NCBI GenBank assembly: GCA_016803235.1
Contig: JADCLI010000004.1
Span: forward strand, 124,001-188,000
DNA: 64,000 bases
Direction of reading: 5' to 3'
From: Pimelobacter simplex
Lineage (GTDB): Bacteria; Actinomycetota; Actinomycetes; Propionibacteriales; Nocardioidaceae
In this document: positions 35,328 to 43,935 of the stretch, piece after piece
Layout: the number at the start of each line of letters is the position of its first letter
Numbering within the stretch: position 1 is the first letter of the stretch
Notes under the pieces: model-generated
Told to the model about the DNA's origin: nothing
The model's input: only the letters and a program-made list of their open reading frames with translations
Databases searched by the model: none
Made by a program: the position numbers and the translations under genes

Positions 35328-35950
35328 CGCGCGCCCCTGGCGGGAGTCTCACCGGCCGGCCGGTGAAACTGGTGCTCGGACGGTGAAGCATCGTCGTCCA
35401 AGCGCCAGTTCTCTCGTCCATGCTCAGCCGCGGCCCGCCGCAGCCGGGCCTCGCAGTGGTCGAGCCACCGGATCTCGGCCTCGGCGCCGAACACGAGGGA
35501 GTCCAGGACCAGGCTCCATGCGAGGTCGGCGGGCTCGACGGAACCGGCGGCCTGCCGCTTGAGCCGGGTGTAGTCCTGGAGCGCGGCCATCGTGGCGCTG
35601 CGCTGCTGCTGGATCACGGTGCCGACGTCGACGCCCGGCACCGTCACCGCGAGCGCGAGCTTGATCGCCAGCTCGTCGCGCGGCGGCTGGGTGCGGGCGA
35701 CCGGCGTGGTGAACCAGGTCGCCACCTCCCCGCGGCCGGCGTCGGTGATCCGGTAGATCACGTGTCCCTCGCCGTCCTCGCCCTCGGCCAGGGCGAGGCC
35801 GTCGCGCTCGAGGCGGGTCAGGGTGGTGTAGACCTGCCCGACGTTGAGCGGCCAGGTGGTGCCGGTGCGCTGCTCGAACTCGGCGCGCAGCTGGTAGCCG
35901 TACATCGGCTGCTGCTCCAGCAGCGCCAGCAGGGCGTGCTTCACGGACAT
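35324..35950 (-). CDS. PadR-family transcriptional regulator
   Basis: 208 residues: N-terminal winged helix (KHALLALLEQQPMYGYQLRAEFEQRTGTTWPLNVGQVYTTLTRLERDGLALAE...YRITDAGR) and a C-terminal helical dimerisation region. It is the first gene of the minus-strand operon with the small ORF and the ABC transporter. Two mirror-image 11-bp palindromes lie 26-56 bp upstream of its start, consistent with autorepression relieved by a transporter substrate. Confidence 0.92.
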   Translation of the reverse strand: MSVKHALLALLEQQPMYGYQLRAEFEQRTGTTWPLNVGQVYTTLTRLERDGLALAEGEDGEGHVIYRITDAGRGEVATWFTTPVARTQPPRDELAIKLALAVTVPGVDVGTVIQQQRSATMAALQDYTRLKRQAAGSVEPADLAWSLVLDSLVFGAEAEIRWLDHCEARLRRAAAEHGRENWRLDDDASPSEHQFHRPAGETPARGAR

Positions 35951-35975
35951 GCGGGGCTCCCTCGACGCGAACTAC

Positions 35976-36006
35976 ATACCGGGTATGGGAGATGTATACC
36001 CGGTAT
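35976..36006. promoter_or_regulatory. Double palindromic operator upstream of the PadR operon
   Basis: ATACCGGGTAT (35976-35986) and its exact reverse complement ATACCCGGTAT (35996-36006), with centres 20 bp apart (about two helical turns). Each is itself nearly palindromic. Placed 26-56 bp before the PadR start, this is a strong candidate for the regulator's own binding site, overlapping the promoter. Confidence 0.75.
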
Positions 36007-36030
36007 GCGGTTGCCCTGTCGAAGCGGCGC

Positions 36031-36783
36031 CTACTGCTCGCAGCCGTGGCGGACCTCGCCGGTGCACGTGTCCCTGCCCCGCCCACCGACCACGGTGTCC
36101 GGCCCGCCACGGCCGTTGAGCACGTCCTTGCCGTCGCCGCCCCGCAGCACGTTGCCGAGGGCGTCACCCAGGATCAGGTCGTCGTCGGGGGTGCCGCGGA
36201 CCTCCTCGACCCCGGCCAGCGTCGTGCGCAGCCGCAGGGGGCCGAGCTCGGCGTCGGCGGAGGCCAGGCCCAGTGCCAGGTTGACGTAGACGCCGGACGT
36301 CGCGCCGGCGACGTACCCCTCGTAGAAGACGACCCGGTCGTGGCCCGCGCCGCCGTCGAAGGACCCGGTCCCCATCGGTGCCCACGCGGTGTCGGCACCC
36401 TTGCCGCCGCGCGCCGCGCCCACGCCGTGGAAGCGGTCGGCCCCCTTGCCGCCGTCGGCGCTGCCGGCGTGGTACACCGTGTCGTCGCCGCGCCCGCCCA
36501 CGACCCGGGTCAGGCCGTCGCCGCAGACCAGGTCGTCGCCGTCGAGACCGAGCACGACGTCGCGGCCCTTGCCCTTCCCGGCGACGACGACGTCGCGCCT
36601 GTCGGTGCCGACGATCCGGTCATTGCCCTTCGACGGGTCGACGATCGTGGCGCGCTTGCCCGCGCACGTGGGCACCGGCGCCTGCGCTGCCGTCGCCCCG
36701 ACCCCGACCCCGGCCGCCAGCGCGCCGCCGGCAGCGAGGCACGCGAGCGCCGCTCCCGTCCCGATCCGCCCGATCCTCCGCAT
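36031..36783 (-). CDS. Secreted calcium-binding-type (hemolysin/RTX-like) repeat protein
   Basis: 250 residues with a Sec signal peptide (MRRIGRIGTGAALACLAAGGALAAG...) and at least six glycine/aspartate repeats (GKGRDVVLGLDGDDLVCGDG, GGRGDDTVYHAG, GGAGHDRVVFYEG, GGDGKDVLNGRG, GGRGRDTC). These nonapeptide-like repeats form calcium-binding beta-rolls. Three cysteines in the C-terminal part (DTCTGEVRHGCEQ) may form a disulfide. The protein is probably secreted or surface-associated; no enzymatic domain is seen. ATG 36783 was chosen because it gives a clean signal peptide. Confidence 0.85.
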   Translation of the reverse strand: MRRIGRIGTGAALACLAAGGALAAGVGVGATAAQAPVPTCAGKRATIVDPSKGNDRIVGTDRRDVVVAGKGKGRDVVLGLDGDDLVCGDGLTRVVGGRGDDTVYHAGSADGGKGADRFHGVGAARGGKGADTAWAPMGTGSFDGGAGHDRVVFYEGYVAGATSGVYVNLALGLASADAELGPLRLRTTLAGVEEVRGTPDDDLILGDALGNVLRGGDGKDVLNGRGGPDTVVGGRGRDTCTGEVRHGCEQ

Positions 36784-36847
36784 CCGGTGCTCCCTTCCGA
36801 GCTCGGCCGTCACCCTGTCACAGCGGTGGGTGCGCAAGACTGCCGCC

Positions 36848-37609
36848 ATGGCAGCGACGATCCTGATCACCGGTGCGTCGAGCGGGCTGGGCGCCGAGAT
36901 GGCCCGCCAGTTCGCCGATCGCGGCTACGACCTGGCGCTGGCGGCGCGCCGTACCGAACGGCTCGAGGAGCTCTCGGCCGAGATTCGCGCCGCCCACCCC
37001 GGGTGCCGGGTAGCGCTGCGGGCGCTCGACGTGACCGACCACGCCGCGGTGTTCCGGGTGTTCGGCGAGCTGCGCGACGAGCTCGGGCGCCTCGACCGGG
37101 TCGTGGTGAACGCCGGCCTGGGCAAGGGCGCCAAGCTTGGCACCGGCCGCTTCGACGCCAACCTCGAGACCGCGATGACCAACTTCGTCGGCGCGCTGGC
37201 GCAGACCGAGGCCGCGATGGAGGTCTTCCGCGCCCAGGAGGCCGGGCACCTGGTGATGGTGTCGTCGATGTCGGCCCTGCGCGGGATGCCGGGTTCGCTG
37301 ACGACGTACGCCGCCACGAAGGCCGGCGTCGCGCACCTGGCCGAGGGGCTGCGGACCGAGCTGCACGGCACCCGGCTGCAGAAGAGGATCAAGGTGAGCG
37401 TGCTCTACCCGGGCTACATCCGCTCGGAGATGAACGACAAAGTTGAGCAGGCGACGCCCCTGATGGCGTCGACCGAGAAGGGCGTGGCCGCGATGGTGGC
37501 GGCGATCGAGAAGGAGGTCGCCGATGCCTGCGTGCCCCCGCTGCCGTGGGCGGCGCTGGCCCCGGTGATGAAGCACGCTCCGCTCGGGGTGCTCAAGAGG
37601 CTGATCTGA
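36848..37609 (+). CDS. SDR-family oxidoreductase
   Basis: 253 residues, ATG 36848. Classical SDR: cofactor motif TGASSGLGAEMARQF, NAG in VVNAGLGKGAKLG, catalytic Ser in MVSSMSALRG and Tyr-x3-Lys in TYAATKAGV. Reduces or oxidises a carbonyl/hydroxyl with NAD(P). The final residues overlap the convergent VanZ gene by 17 bp. The substrate is unknown. Confidence 0.9.
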   Translation: MAATILITGASSGLGAEMARQFADRGYDLALAARRTERLEELSAEIRAAHPGCRVALRALDVTDHAAVFRVFGELRDELGRLDRVVVNAGLGKGAKLGTGRFDANLETAMTNFVGALAQTEAAMEVFRAQEAGHLVMVSSMSALRGMPGSLTTYAATKAGVAHLAEGLRTELHGTRLQKRIKVSVLYPGYIRSEMNDKVEQATPLMASTEKGVAAMVAAIEKEVADACVPPLPWAALAPVMKHAPLGVLKRLI

Positions 37610-38681
37610 CCGGCTCCCGCTCGCGGGCCGCGCGCGGCAGCACGATCTCGAGGTCGAGCCCGGCGACACCCTGGGCGAGACCGCGGTGCCCACCTGCCCT
37701 GGGGACCGCAGCGGCCAGGGTGGTCAGCACGAAGAGCGCCAGGACCGGGCCGGTCCAGGCTCCGGGGATCGCGAGCAGCGCGACGAACGGACCGACGCCG
37801 GTGGCGAGCTTGAGCAGTCTGGCCACCGGGGCCGGGCCGCGGCCGCCGGTGGTGCGCACGGAGACGACCCACTCGCCGACGGTCCGCCCGGCCAGCAGCA
37901 CGGCGGCCGCCTCGACCAGCCCCGGGACACCCCACTGCAGCAGCCGCTCCGGCGTGGTCGGCAGCTCCGCGAAGGGCACTTCGAGGACGTACAGCTGCAC
38001 CGCCCGCCAGGCGATCGACAGCGTCGACCCGAGCAGTACGACGAACAGCCCGTCGCAGACCATGCCGACCCATCGCCGGCCGAGCGTGATCGTGCTCGGC
38101 CAGACCACCTCGGGCCGTTGCCGGCGGATGAGGACCGCCGACACCAGTGAGCCGAGAGTCGCCCCGAGGGTGTTGATCATCAGGTCGTCGACGTCGAAGA
38201 GCCGGTAGGCGCAGTCATAGAGGTGCCAGACGCCGGTGGCCTGGGTGGTCTCGATGAGCAGCGAGACCGAGAACCCGAGGAGGGTCGCGACGACGACGCC
38301 GCGCCGCGCGATCCGCCGGACGAACCAGCCGAGCGGCACGAAGAGCAGCACGTTGAGCGCCACCTGCAGGAATGCCGCATCGTGCACGAGCGCCGCCAGC
38401 CCGGCCCGCGAGCCGAGGTCGCCCCAGTCGATCCCGCGGATGGTGTCGAAGGGGACCGTCTGCCTGCCCGCGCAGGTGTAGTCGCCCGCCGGCATCGGCA
38501 GCAGCGTGTAGGTCCACAGCGCCAGCCCGTAGACCGCGCCGGAGAGCAGCACGGTCAGGTCGCGCGGCCCCAGCCGCCCGTCCTTGCGGTACTCCACCGC
38601 CGCCACCGGGATCAGCAGCACCACCGCCACGACGGACCCGAGGACGGTCGCGATGACGGCGTTCAGCACCTGGTCGGACAT
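37593..38681 (-). CDS. VanZ-family membrane protein with RDD-like C-terminal part
   Basis: 362 residues. The first ~200 residues form the VanZ domain: transmembrane helices around LLPMPAG...NVLLFVPLGWFVRR...SVSLLIETTQATGVW...DVDDLMINTLGATLG. The rest has further helices with an RDD-like pattern (RRWVGMVCDGLFVVLLGSTLS...AGRTVGEWVVSVR). VanZ confers low-level teicoplanin tolerance in enterococci, but most homologues are of unknown role. It is the last gene of the minus-strand group starting at 42.5 kb, 10 bp after the phosphatase gene. Confidence 0.88.
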   Translation of the reverse strand: MSDQVLNAVIATVLGSVVAVVLLIPVAAVEYRKDGRLGPRDLTVLLSGAVYGLALWTYTLLPMPAGDYTCAGRQTVPFDTIRGIDWGDLGSRAGLAALVHDAAFLQVALNVLLFVPLGWFVRRIARRGVVVATLLGFSVSLLIETTQATGVWHLYDCAYRLFDVDDLMINTLGATLGSLVSAVLIRRQRPEVVWPSTITLGRRWVGMVCDGLFVVLLGSTLSIAWRAVQLYVLEVPFAELPTTPERLLQWGVPGLVEAAAVLLAGRTVGEWVVSVRTTGGRGPAPVARLLKLATGVGPFVALLAIPGAWTGPVLALFVLTTLAAAVPRAGGHRGLAQGVAGLDLEIVLPRAAREREPVRSAS

Positions 38682-38691
38682 GCCCGTGTCC

Positions 38692-39366
38692 TCAGCGGTA
38701 GGTCACCAGCGGCCGCGGCAGGTGCGGGTGCTCGTTGAAGGTCAACAGCCGGGCGCCGGTGGCACCGACGATCACCCGGGTCACCGAGGTGTTCGCGATG
38801 ACCGTGTTGAAGCGCGCCCAGACCGGACCCACCGACCCGGCGTCCGGTACGACGAGCAGCGCGGCCAGCGCCGCGATCACTCCCCCGGACGTGACGACGA
38901 GCGTCGGCCCCGGACGCTCGGCCGCGGCATCGAGTGCCGCGCGGGCGCGGGCGACGAAGGCGTCGTACGGCTCGGGGTAGCCGCCGTCGGGCCCGGCGTC
39001 GTACCAGTGCGCGGTGGAGACCTCGAACTGCTCCTGGAAGGCGCGGCGGTCGGTGGTGTGGTCGATCACGGCGCCGGTGACCTCGGCGTACCTGGCGAGG
39101 ACGCCGAGGTGGTCGAACTCGGCCCAGGCCTCGTCGACCTCGGCCTGCGGCGAGCCCGGTCCCCAGCCGGCGCCGTCGGCGATCGCCTCCCAGGTCTCGC
39201 GGTGGCGACGCATCCCGCCGTGCACGACGGAGGCCGGCTCGGGCCCCTCCTTGGCGAGCCAGCGGCCGAGCACCCGGCCCTGCTCCCACCCGGTCTCGGA
39301 GAGCACGTCGTAGTCGTCGGCCCCGAAGGACGCCTGGCCGTGGCGCACCAGCAGCAGCACGCCCAT
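38692..39366 (-). CDS. Histidine phosphatase family protein
   Basis: 224 residues with the catalytic RHG at the N-terminus (LLLVRHGQASFGADDYDVLSETGWEQG) and the second His in VTSGGVIAALAAL, matching the phosphoglycerate-mutase-like superfamily (the usual His is replaced by Gly in TSGG, so phosphatase activity may be altered). It overlaps the phosphotransferase gene by 1 bp. The substrate is unknown. Confidence 0.85.
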   Translation of the reverse strand: MGVLLLVRHGQASFGADDYDVLSETGWEQGRVLGRWLAKEGPEPASVVHGGMRRHRETWEAIADGAGWGPGSPQAEVDEAWAEFDHLGVLARYAEVTGAVIDHTTDRRAFQEQFEVSTAHWYDAGPDGGYPEPYDAFVARARAALDAAAERPGPTLVVTSGGVIAALAALLVVPDAGSVGPVWARFNTVIANTSVTRVIVGATGARLLTFNEHPHLPRPLVTYR

Positions 39367-40430
39367 CAGACGTTCTCCCCCGCGGGCAGGGCGGCGAGGA
39401 CCTGCCGGCAGCGGGCCTCGAGGTGGCCGACGGCCGGGCCGAACGCGGCGTACGCCTCGTTGGTGGTCTGGCCGTGGAAGTAGCGGTACCAGATCTGCTG
39501 GGCGATCACGGCGAGCCGGAACAGCCCGAAGACCTCGTAGAAGGTCCACTGAGCGGGGGTCAGGGACAGGCCCGACCGTGCGCAGTAGGCCTCGACGACC
39601 TGCTGGCGGGTCCACATGCCCGGCGCGGTCGTGGGCTGGCGGCGGAAGAGCAGGAAGAACTCGTCGTCGTCGGCCTGCACCCAGTAGGCCAGCGTGCAGC
39701 CGAGGTCCATCAGCGGGTCGCCGACGGTGGCGAGCTCCCAGTCGAGCAGGCCGATGATCCGGGTCGGGTCCTCGGCATCGAGGACCATGTTGTCGAAGCG
39801 GTAGTCGTTGTGGATCATCCGCTGCCCGACGTCGGCGGGCTGGTGCGCGTCGAGCCAGCCGGTGATGTCGGACCAGTCGCCGGTGTCGTCGGTGCGGGCG
39901 TTGTCGAGCCGGGCGATCCACCCGCCGACCTGGCGCGCGACGTACCCGTCGCCCTTGTTGAGCGCCGCCAGGCCCGGGACCGCCGACACGTCGATCGCGT
40001 GCAGCGCGACGAGGGTGTCGACGGCGGCGTCACACAGCGCGGACGCCTGCTCCGGGGTGATCGGGAAGCCGAAGTCGCGGCGTGGGATCAGCCCGTCGAG
40101 CCGCTCCATCACGTAGAGCTCGCTGCCGATCGGGCTGTCCTCGGCGGTGCAGTACGCCGCCATCGCGGGGACCTGCGGGAAGACGGGCTTGAGCGCGTCC
40201 TGGATCCGGTACTCGCGGCCCATGTCGTGGGCGCCCTTGGCCTTGGTGCCGACCGGCGGGCGGCGCAGGATCAGGTCGGGACCGTCGGCCATCCGCAGCA
40301 GGTAGGTCAGGTTGGACGCGCCACCGGGGAACTGCCGGACCTCCGCGATCGGGCCCCGTCCCAGCCAGCCCTCGACCGCGGCGACGTCGAAGGCGTCCTC
40401 GGCACGGACCGGGCGCGACTCGTCGTTCAC
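39366..40430 (-). CDS. Phosphotransferase family protein (APH/ACAD10-like)
   Basis: 354 residues with the aminoglycoside phosphotransferase/choline kinase-like fold: ATP-binding FPGGASNLTYLLRM and ILRRPP, catalytic HNDYRFDN and LLDWELATVGDPLMDLG. In Actinobacteria this subfamily (FadE36-like) lies next to acyl-CoA dehydrogenases and SDRs and is thought to phosphorylate hydroxylated acyl-CoA, as in ACAD10/11. No antibiotic resistance should be assumed. It is part of a four-gene operon with overlaps of 1-4 bp. Confidence 0.88.
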   Translation of the reverse strand: MNDESRPVRAEDAFDVAAVEGWLGRGPIAEVRQFPGGASNLTYLLRMADGPDLILRRPPVGTKAKGAHDMGREYRIQDALKPVFPQVPAMAAYCTAEDSPIGSELYVMERLDGLIPRRDFGFPITPEQASALCDAAVDTLVALHAIDVSAVPGLAALNKGDGYVARQVGGWIARLDNARTDDTGDWSDITGWLDAHQPADVGQRMIHNDYRFDNMVLDAEDPTRIIGLLDWELATVGDPLMDLGCTLAYWVQADDDEFFLLFRRQPTTAPGMWTRQQVVEAYCARSGLSLTPAQWTFYEVFGLFRLAVIAQQIWYRYFHGQTTNEAYAAFGPAVGHLEARCRQVLAALPAGENV

Positions 40431-41239
40431 CGGTCCGACTCGCTGGTCGAGGTGCGAGCGCCAGCGAGCTCCGAAACCGCGTCGAGCTTGCGGGCCTGGG
40501 CGCGCATCACGGCGTCGTACGACGCCCGGTCGGCGAGCTTGAGCTCGTACGCCGCCCGCGCGGCGTCGTCGGGGACGATCAGCTCGGTGCCGGCGTCGAT
40601 CGCGTCGAGCACGGCGGCCGCGATCTCGTCGGGACCGAGCGGCGCGTCCTCGACCAGCCGGCTCATCACCTCCTGGAGCGCGGCGTCACGGCCCTCGACG
40701 CCGGCCATCAGGTTGGTGCGGAAGTAGGAGGGGCACACGACGTGCGCGGTCACCCCGTGCGCCGCGAGCTCGTGCCCGGTGGTCTCGGTCAGCGCGACGA
40801 CCGCAGCCTTGGTGGCGTTGTAGCCACCCATCCCAGCCGGGTGCACGAGGCCGGCGAGCGAGGCGACGTTGACGACCCGCCCGCTCCCCTGCCGCTTGAA
40901 GAGCGGCGTGAAGGTGGCGGTGCCGCGGACCGCACCGAGCAGGTTGATGTCGACCAGCCGCTGCCACTCGTCGATCCCGGACACGTCGAGCCGCCCGCCG
41001 CCGGCGATGCCGGCGTTGTTGACGAGCACGTCGAGCCCGCCCCACGTCCGCTCCACGTGGTCGCGCGCGGCGGCCCAGTCGGCGTCACTGGTGATGTCGA
41101 GCGGGAGGACCCCGTCGCTCGGGACACGGTCGGTGCGGAGCACGTCGGCGCCCCGTTCCTCCCACGCCCGGGCGAGGGCGGCGCCGAGCCCGGAGGCCGC
41201 GCCGGTGATCAGGACACGCAGAGGCTGCTGGTCGCTCAC
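40427..41239 (-). CDS. SDR-family NAD(P)-dependent oxidoreductase
   Basis: 270 residues from a GTG start. Cofactor motif LITGAASGLGAALARAW, NNAG in VLVNNAGIAGGGRL, catalytic Ser in VNVASLAGL and YNATKAA. The last ~16 residues (VSELAGARTSTSESDR) are encoded by a dispersed repeat (40445-40478). It overlaps the ornithine aminotransferase gene and the phosphotransferase gene by 4 bp each. Confidence 0.9.
   Translation of the reverse strand: MSDQQPLRVLITGAASGLGAALARAWEERGADVLRTDRVPSDGVLPLDITSDADWAAARDHVERTWGGLDVLVNNAGIAGGGRLDVSGIDEWQRLVDINLLGAVRGTATFTPLFKRQGSGRVVNVASLAGLVHPAGMGGYNATKAAVVALTETTGHELAAHGVTAHVVCPSYFRTNLMAGVEGRDAALQEVMSRLVEDAPLGPDEIAAAVLDAIDAGTELIVPDDAARAAYELKLADRASYDAVMRAQARKLDAVSELAGARTSTSESDR
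40445..40478. repeat. Short dispersed repeat inside the 3' end of a gene (copy 3)
   Basis: Shares 21 identical bases (40449-40469) with the repeat at 30379-30399 and ends in CCGAAACC-like sequence. It supplies the C-terminal tail of the SDR at 40427-41239 in the same reading frame as the other two copies. Confidence 0.85.
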
Positions 41240-42465
41240 CCGGCCGACAGTAGTGCCTCCTCGAGAACGCTCCCGAGGGCGCTCACGAGCAGGTCGACGT
41301 CGTCCTCACTGCAGACCAGCGGCGGTGCGAAGCGGACCGTCGATCCGTGGGTGTCCTTGGCGAGCACCCCGCGCTCCATGAGTGCCTCGCACACCCGGCG
41401 CCCCGTCATCAGGACCGGGTCGACGTCGACCCCGGCCCACAGCCCGCGTGCTCGGACCGCGACCAGTCCCGATCCGACGAGCGCTTCCAGCCCCGCGACG
41501 AGCCGCTTGCCGAGGACCCGGGCACGCTCCTGGTACTCCCCCGTCGCCAGCAGCTGCACGACCTCGTGCCCGACGGCGGCCGCGAGCGGGTTGCCGCCGA
41601 AGGTCGAGCCGTGCGTGCCCGGGCGCACGACGTCGAGCACCTCGCGGTCTGCGGCGATGGCAGAGACCGGCAGGATCCCGCCGCCGAGCGCCTTCCCGAG
41701 GACGTAGACGTCCGGTACGACGTCCTCGTGGTCGCAGGCGAAGGTCCGCCCGGTGCGGCCGAGACCGGACTGGATCTCGTCGGCGACCATCAGCACCTTG
41801 CGCTCGGTGCACAGCGCTCGCAGGCCGCGCAGGAAGCCCTCGGGAGGGATGACCACGCCGCCCTCGCCCTGGATCGGCTCGAGCAGCACCGCCACCGTGG
41901 TCCCGCCGGCGGCGTCGATCGCGGCCGCCACCGCCGCGACGTCACCGTAGGGGACGCCGACGAAGCCGGGGGTGAACGGACCGTAGTCGGCTGTCGCGAC
42001 GTCGTCGTCGGAGAAGCTGACGATCGTGGTGGTGCGGCCGTGGAAGTTGCCGCTCATCGTGATGATGGTGGCGGCGCCCGGCGCGACGCCCTTCACCTGG
42101 TAGCCCCACTTGCGGCTGACCTTGATCGCCGTCTCCACCGCCTCGGCGCCGGAGTTCATCGGCAACACCATCTGCTTGCCGGTCAGCGCAGCGAGCGCTT
42201 CCGCGAACGGCCCGAGCTGGTCGTTGTGGAAGGCCCGGCTGGTGAGCGTGAGCCGCTGCAGCTGCTCCTGCGCGCGGGCGACGAGCCGCGGGTGGCCGTG
42301 GCCGAAGTTGAGGGCCGAGTAGCCCGCGAGACAGTCGAGGTAGCGGCGCCCCTCGACGTCGGTCACCCATGCCCCCTCGCCGGACGCGAGCACCACCGGC
42401 AGCGGGTGGTAGTTGTGCGCGGCGTAGGTCTCCACGAGGTCGATGTGGTGGCGGGTGGTCGTCAT
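41236..42465 (-). CDS. rocD: Ornithine--oxo-acid transaminase
   Basis: 409 residues, fold-type-I class-III aminotransferase. PLP-binding motifs are NSGAEAVETAIKVSRKWGY, VLLEPIQGEGGV, ADEIQSGLGRTG and the lysine in VLGKALGGG, with FGGNPLAAAVG near the end. Typical RocD length and motifs; converts ornithine and 2-oxoglutarate to glutamate semialdehyde. It is the first gene of a four-gene group (SDR, phosphotransferase, histidine phosphatase), which is unusual for arginine catabolism and may indicate a different amine donor. Confidence 0.88.
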   Translation of the reverse strand: MTTTRHHIDLVETYAAHNYHPLPVVLASGEGAWVTDVEGRRYLDCLAGYSALNFGHGHPRLVARAQEQLQRLTLTSRAFHNDQLGPFAEALAALTGKQMVLPMNSGAEAVETAIKVSRKWGYQVKGVAPGAATIITMSGNFHGRTTTIVSFSDDDVATADYGPFTPGFVGVPYGDVAAVAAAIDAAGGTTVAVLLEPIQGEGGVVIPPEGFLRGLRALCTERKVLMVADEIQSGLGRTGRTFACDHEDVVPDVYVLGKALGGGILPVSAIAADREVLDVVRPGTHGSTFGGNPLAAAVGHEVVQLLATGEYQERARVLGKRLVAGLEALVGSGLVAVRARGLWAGVDVDPVLMTGRRVCEALMERGVLAKDTHGSTVRFAPPLVCSEDDVDLLVSALGSVLEEALLSAG

Positions 42466-42486
42466 GGGACCAGCATGAAGGCCCGG

Positions 42487-43935
42487 TCAGGCCGCCACAA
42501 CGGCCACGACCGCCGCCCGTCGTACCGGGTCCGACCAGCGACGGGCGGCGCGGACGATCCGGACCGCCGAGACGGCGAGCAGCAGCGCCGCGGACAGCGC
42601 GACCAGGTCGGCCCGGCCGACGCCGGCGAAGCCCGCGAGCAGCAGCCCCGACAGGGTGGTGGCGACGGCGAGGCGCAGCGAGTAGCCGACCATGGCGAGC
42701 GGCGGGGCAGGGGTCGCGCGGGCGGAGCGGAGGTCCACGGCGTACGGGTGGGCGTGCGACCAGCGCAGTGCGGCCGACAGCGACTGGGCGACGACCACGA
42801 GCAGCGCCAGGACGACGGCCAGCAGCTCGGCGGTCGTGGGGCGACCCGCCCGGATCGCGCCGAGGATCAGCGTCGCCGTGCCCGCGCCGAGGAGCACCTC
42901 GGCGAGCACCAGGGCCCGGGCGAGCAGCACCGTGCGTGGCGCGACGGGCAGCGACTCGCGCCAGAGCATCCCGCGCCCGTCGAGGCACCACAGGTTCACC
43001 CCGAACAGCAGCACGCAGCCCGACGCCACCAGCCCCGGCAGCAGCACGAGGCTCGACCAGGCGAGAGCGCCGGCGAGGGCGACGGATCCGGGCGCGAGCG
43101 CGAGCAGGGCCGTGCCCCGGCGCAGGGGGACGCTGCGCCACACCGACGCCCGGTCGGTACGCCGCAGCAGCGCGAGGTCGGAGGCGGGCAGGGGACGCGG
43201 CGCGTACGTCGCGGTCTCGCGGCGCGCCTCGTCGCGCGGCACCAGGCGGGCGGTCGCCACGGCGAGGACGCCACCGGCGGCGACCAGCAGCGCGGTCGCC
43301 CCGAGCAGGGCCAGCACGGCGAACACCAGCGTGGGCGGGCCGGCACCGATCGCGTCCGCGACGAGCGGCGCCGGGAGGAGGCCGAGGCCGGCGAGTGGCG
43401 CCGAGAGCCAGGCGAGCGTCCCGCGCCGGCGGAGCTGCTCCCCCGCCCAGCCGACGGCCTGCGCCAGCGCGGTCACCGCGACCAGCCAGGCCAGGGCCAC
43501 CGGGGTCCCGCCGGGACCGGCGACCGCGGACACCAGGCCGAGCAGTCCCCACGCCTGGATCAGCCAGCCCGCGCTGAGCGGGGCGAGCAACAGCGCGCCG
43601 AGGTGATCGGTCACCGGGCTGATCGGGAGCACCGACGCGGGGTCGCGGGCGAGCAGCTCGCGACCGCCGCCAGCCGCGATCGCGCCGATGACGGCCACCA
43701 GCACGACCGCGGCCAGCGCCGGTCGCACGAACCGGTCGAGCTCGTCGCCGGGGACGAGGAGCGCCGGCAGCACCGCGGCCGCCAGGGTGACCGCCCCGAG
43801 GCCGGCCAGCGCCAGCCCGACCGCCCGCGGGCGTCGTAGCGTCGCGCGGCGGAACCGGAGCAGGTGCCCGACGTCGGCCAGCGCCCGGGCGACCTCGGGC
43901 CGGGAGAGCTCAGGCGAGGAGCGCGCGGTAGGCAC
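42487..43935 (-). CDS. DUF6297-type membrane protein (ABC permease partner)
   Basis: 482 residues with about twelve predicted transmembrane helices in two clusters and Arg-rich cytoplasmic loops. No catalytic motif. Its start overlaps the ABC ATP-binding protein gene by 26 bp, and in Actinobacteria this kind of protein is regularly paired with an ATPase, so it is probably the membrane component of an export or efflux ABC system. The family assignment as DUF6297 is by resemblance only. Confidence 0.75.
   Translation of the reverse strand: MPTARSSPELSRPEVARALADVGHLLRFRRATLRRPRAVGLALAGLGAVTLAAAVLPALLVPGDELDRFVRPALAAVVLVAVIGAIAAGGGRELLARDPASVLPISPVTDHLGALLLAPLSAGWLIQAWGLLGLVSAVAGPGGTPVALAWLVAVTALAQAVGWAGEQLRRRGTLAWLSAPLAGLGLLPAPLVADAIGAGPPTLVFAVLALLGATALLVAAGGVLAVATARLVPRDEARRETATYAPRPLPASDLALLRRTDRASVWRSVPLRRGTALLALAPGSVALAGALAWSSLVLLPGLVASGCVLLFGVNLWCLDGRGMLWRESLPVAPRTVLLARALVLAEVLLGAGTATLILGAIRAGRPTTAELLAVVLALLVVVAQSLSAALRWSHAHPYAVDLRSARATPAPPLAMVGYSLRLAVATTLSGLLLAGFAGVGRADLVALSAALLLAVSAVRIVRAARRWSDPVRRAAVVAVVAA

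Noticed and set aside
37593..38681. VanZ gene as part of a glycopeptide-resistance cluster
   Set aside because: No vanHAX, vanRS or other partner is nearby; VanZ-domain proteins are common in Actinobacteria without resistance.
39366..40430. Aminoglycoside resistance gene
   Set aside because: The phosphotransferase fold is shared by FadE36/ACAD10-like enzymes; the SDR and acyl-metabolism context fits that better.
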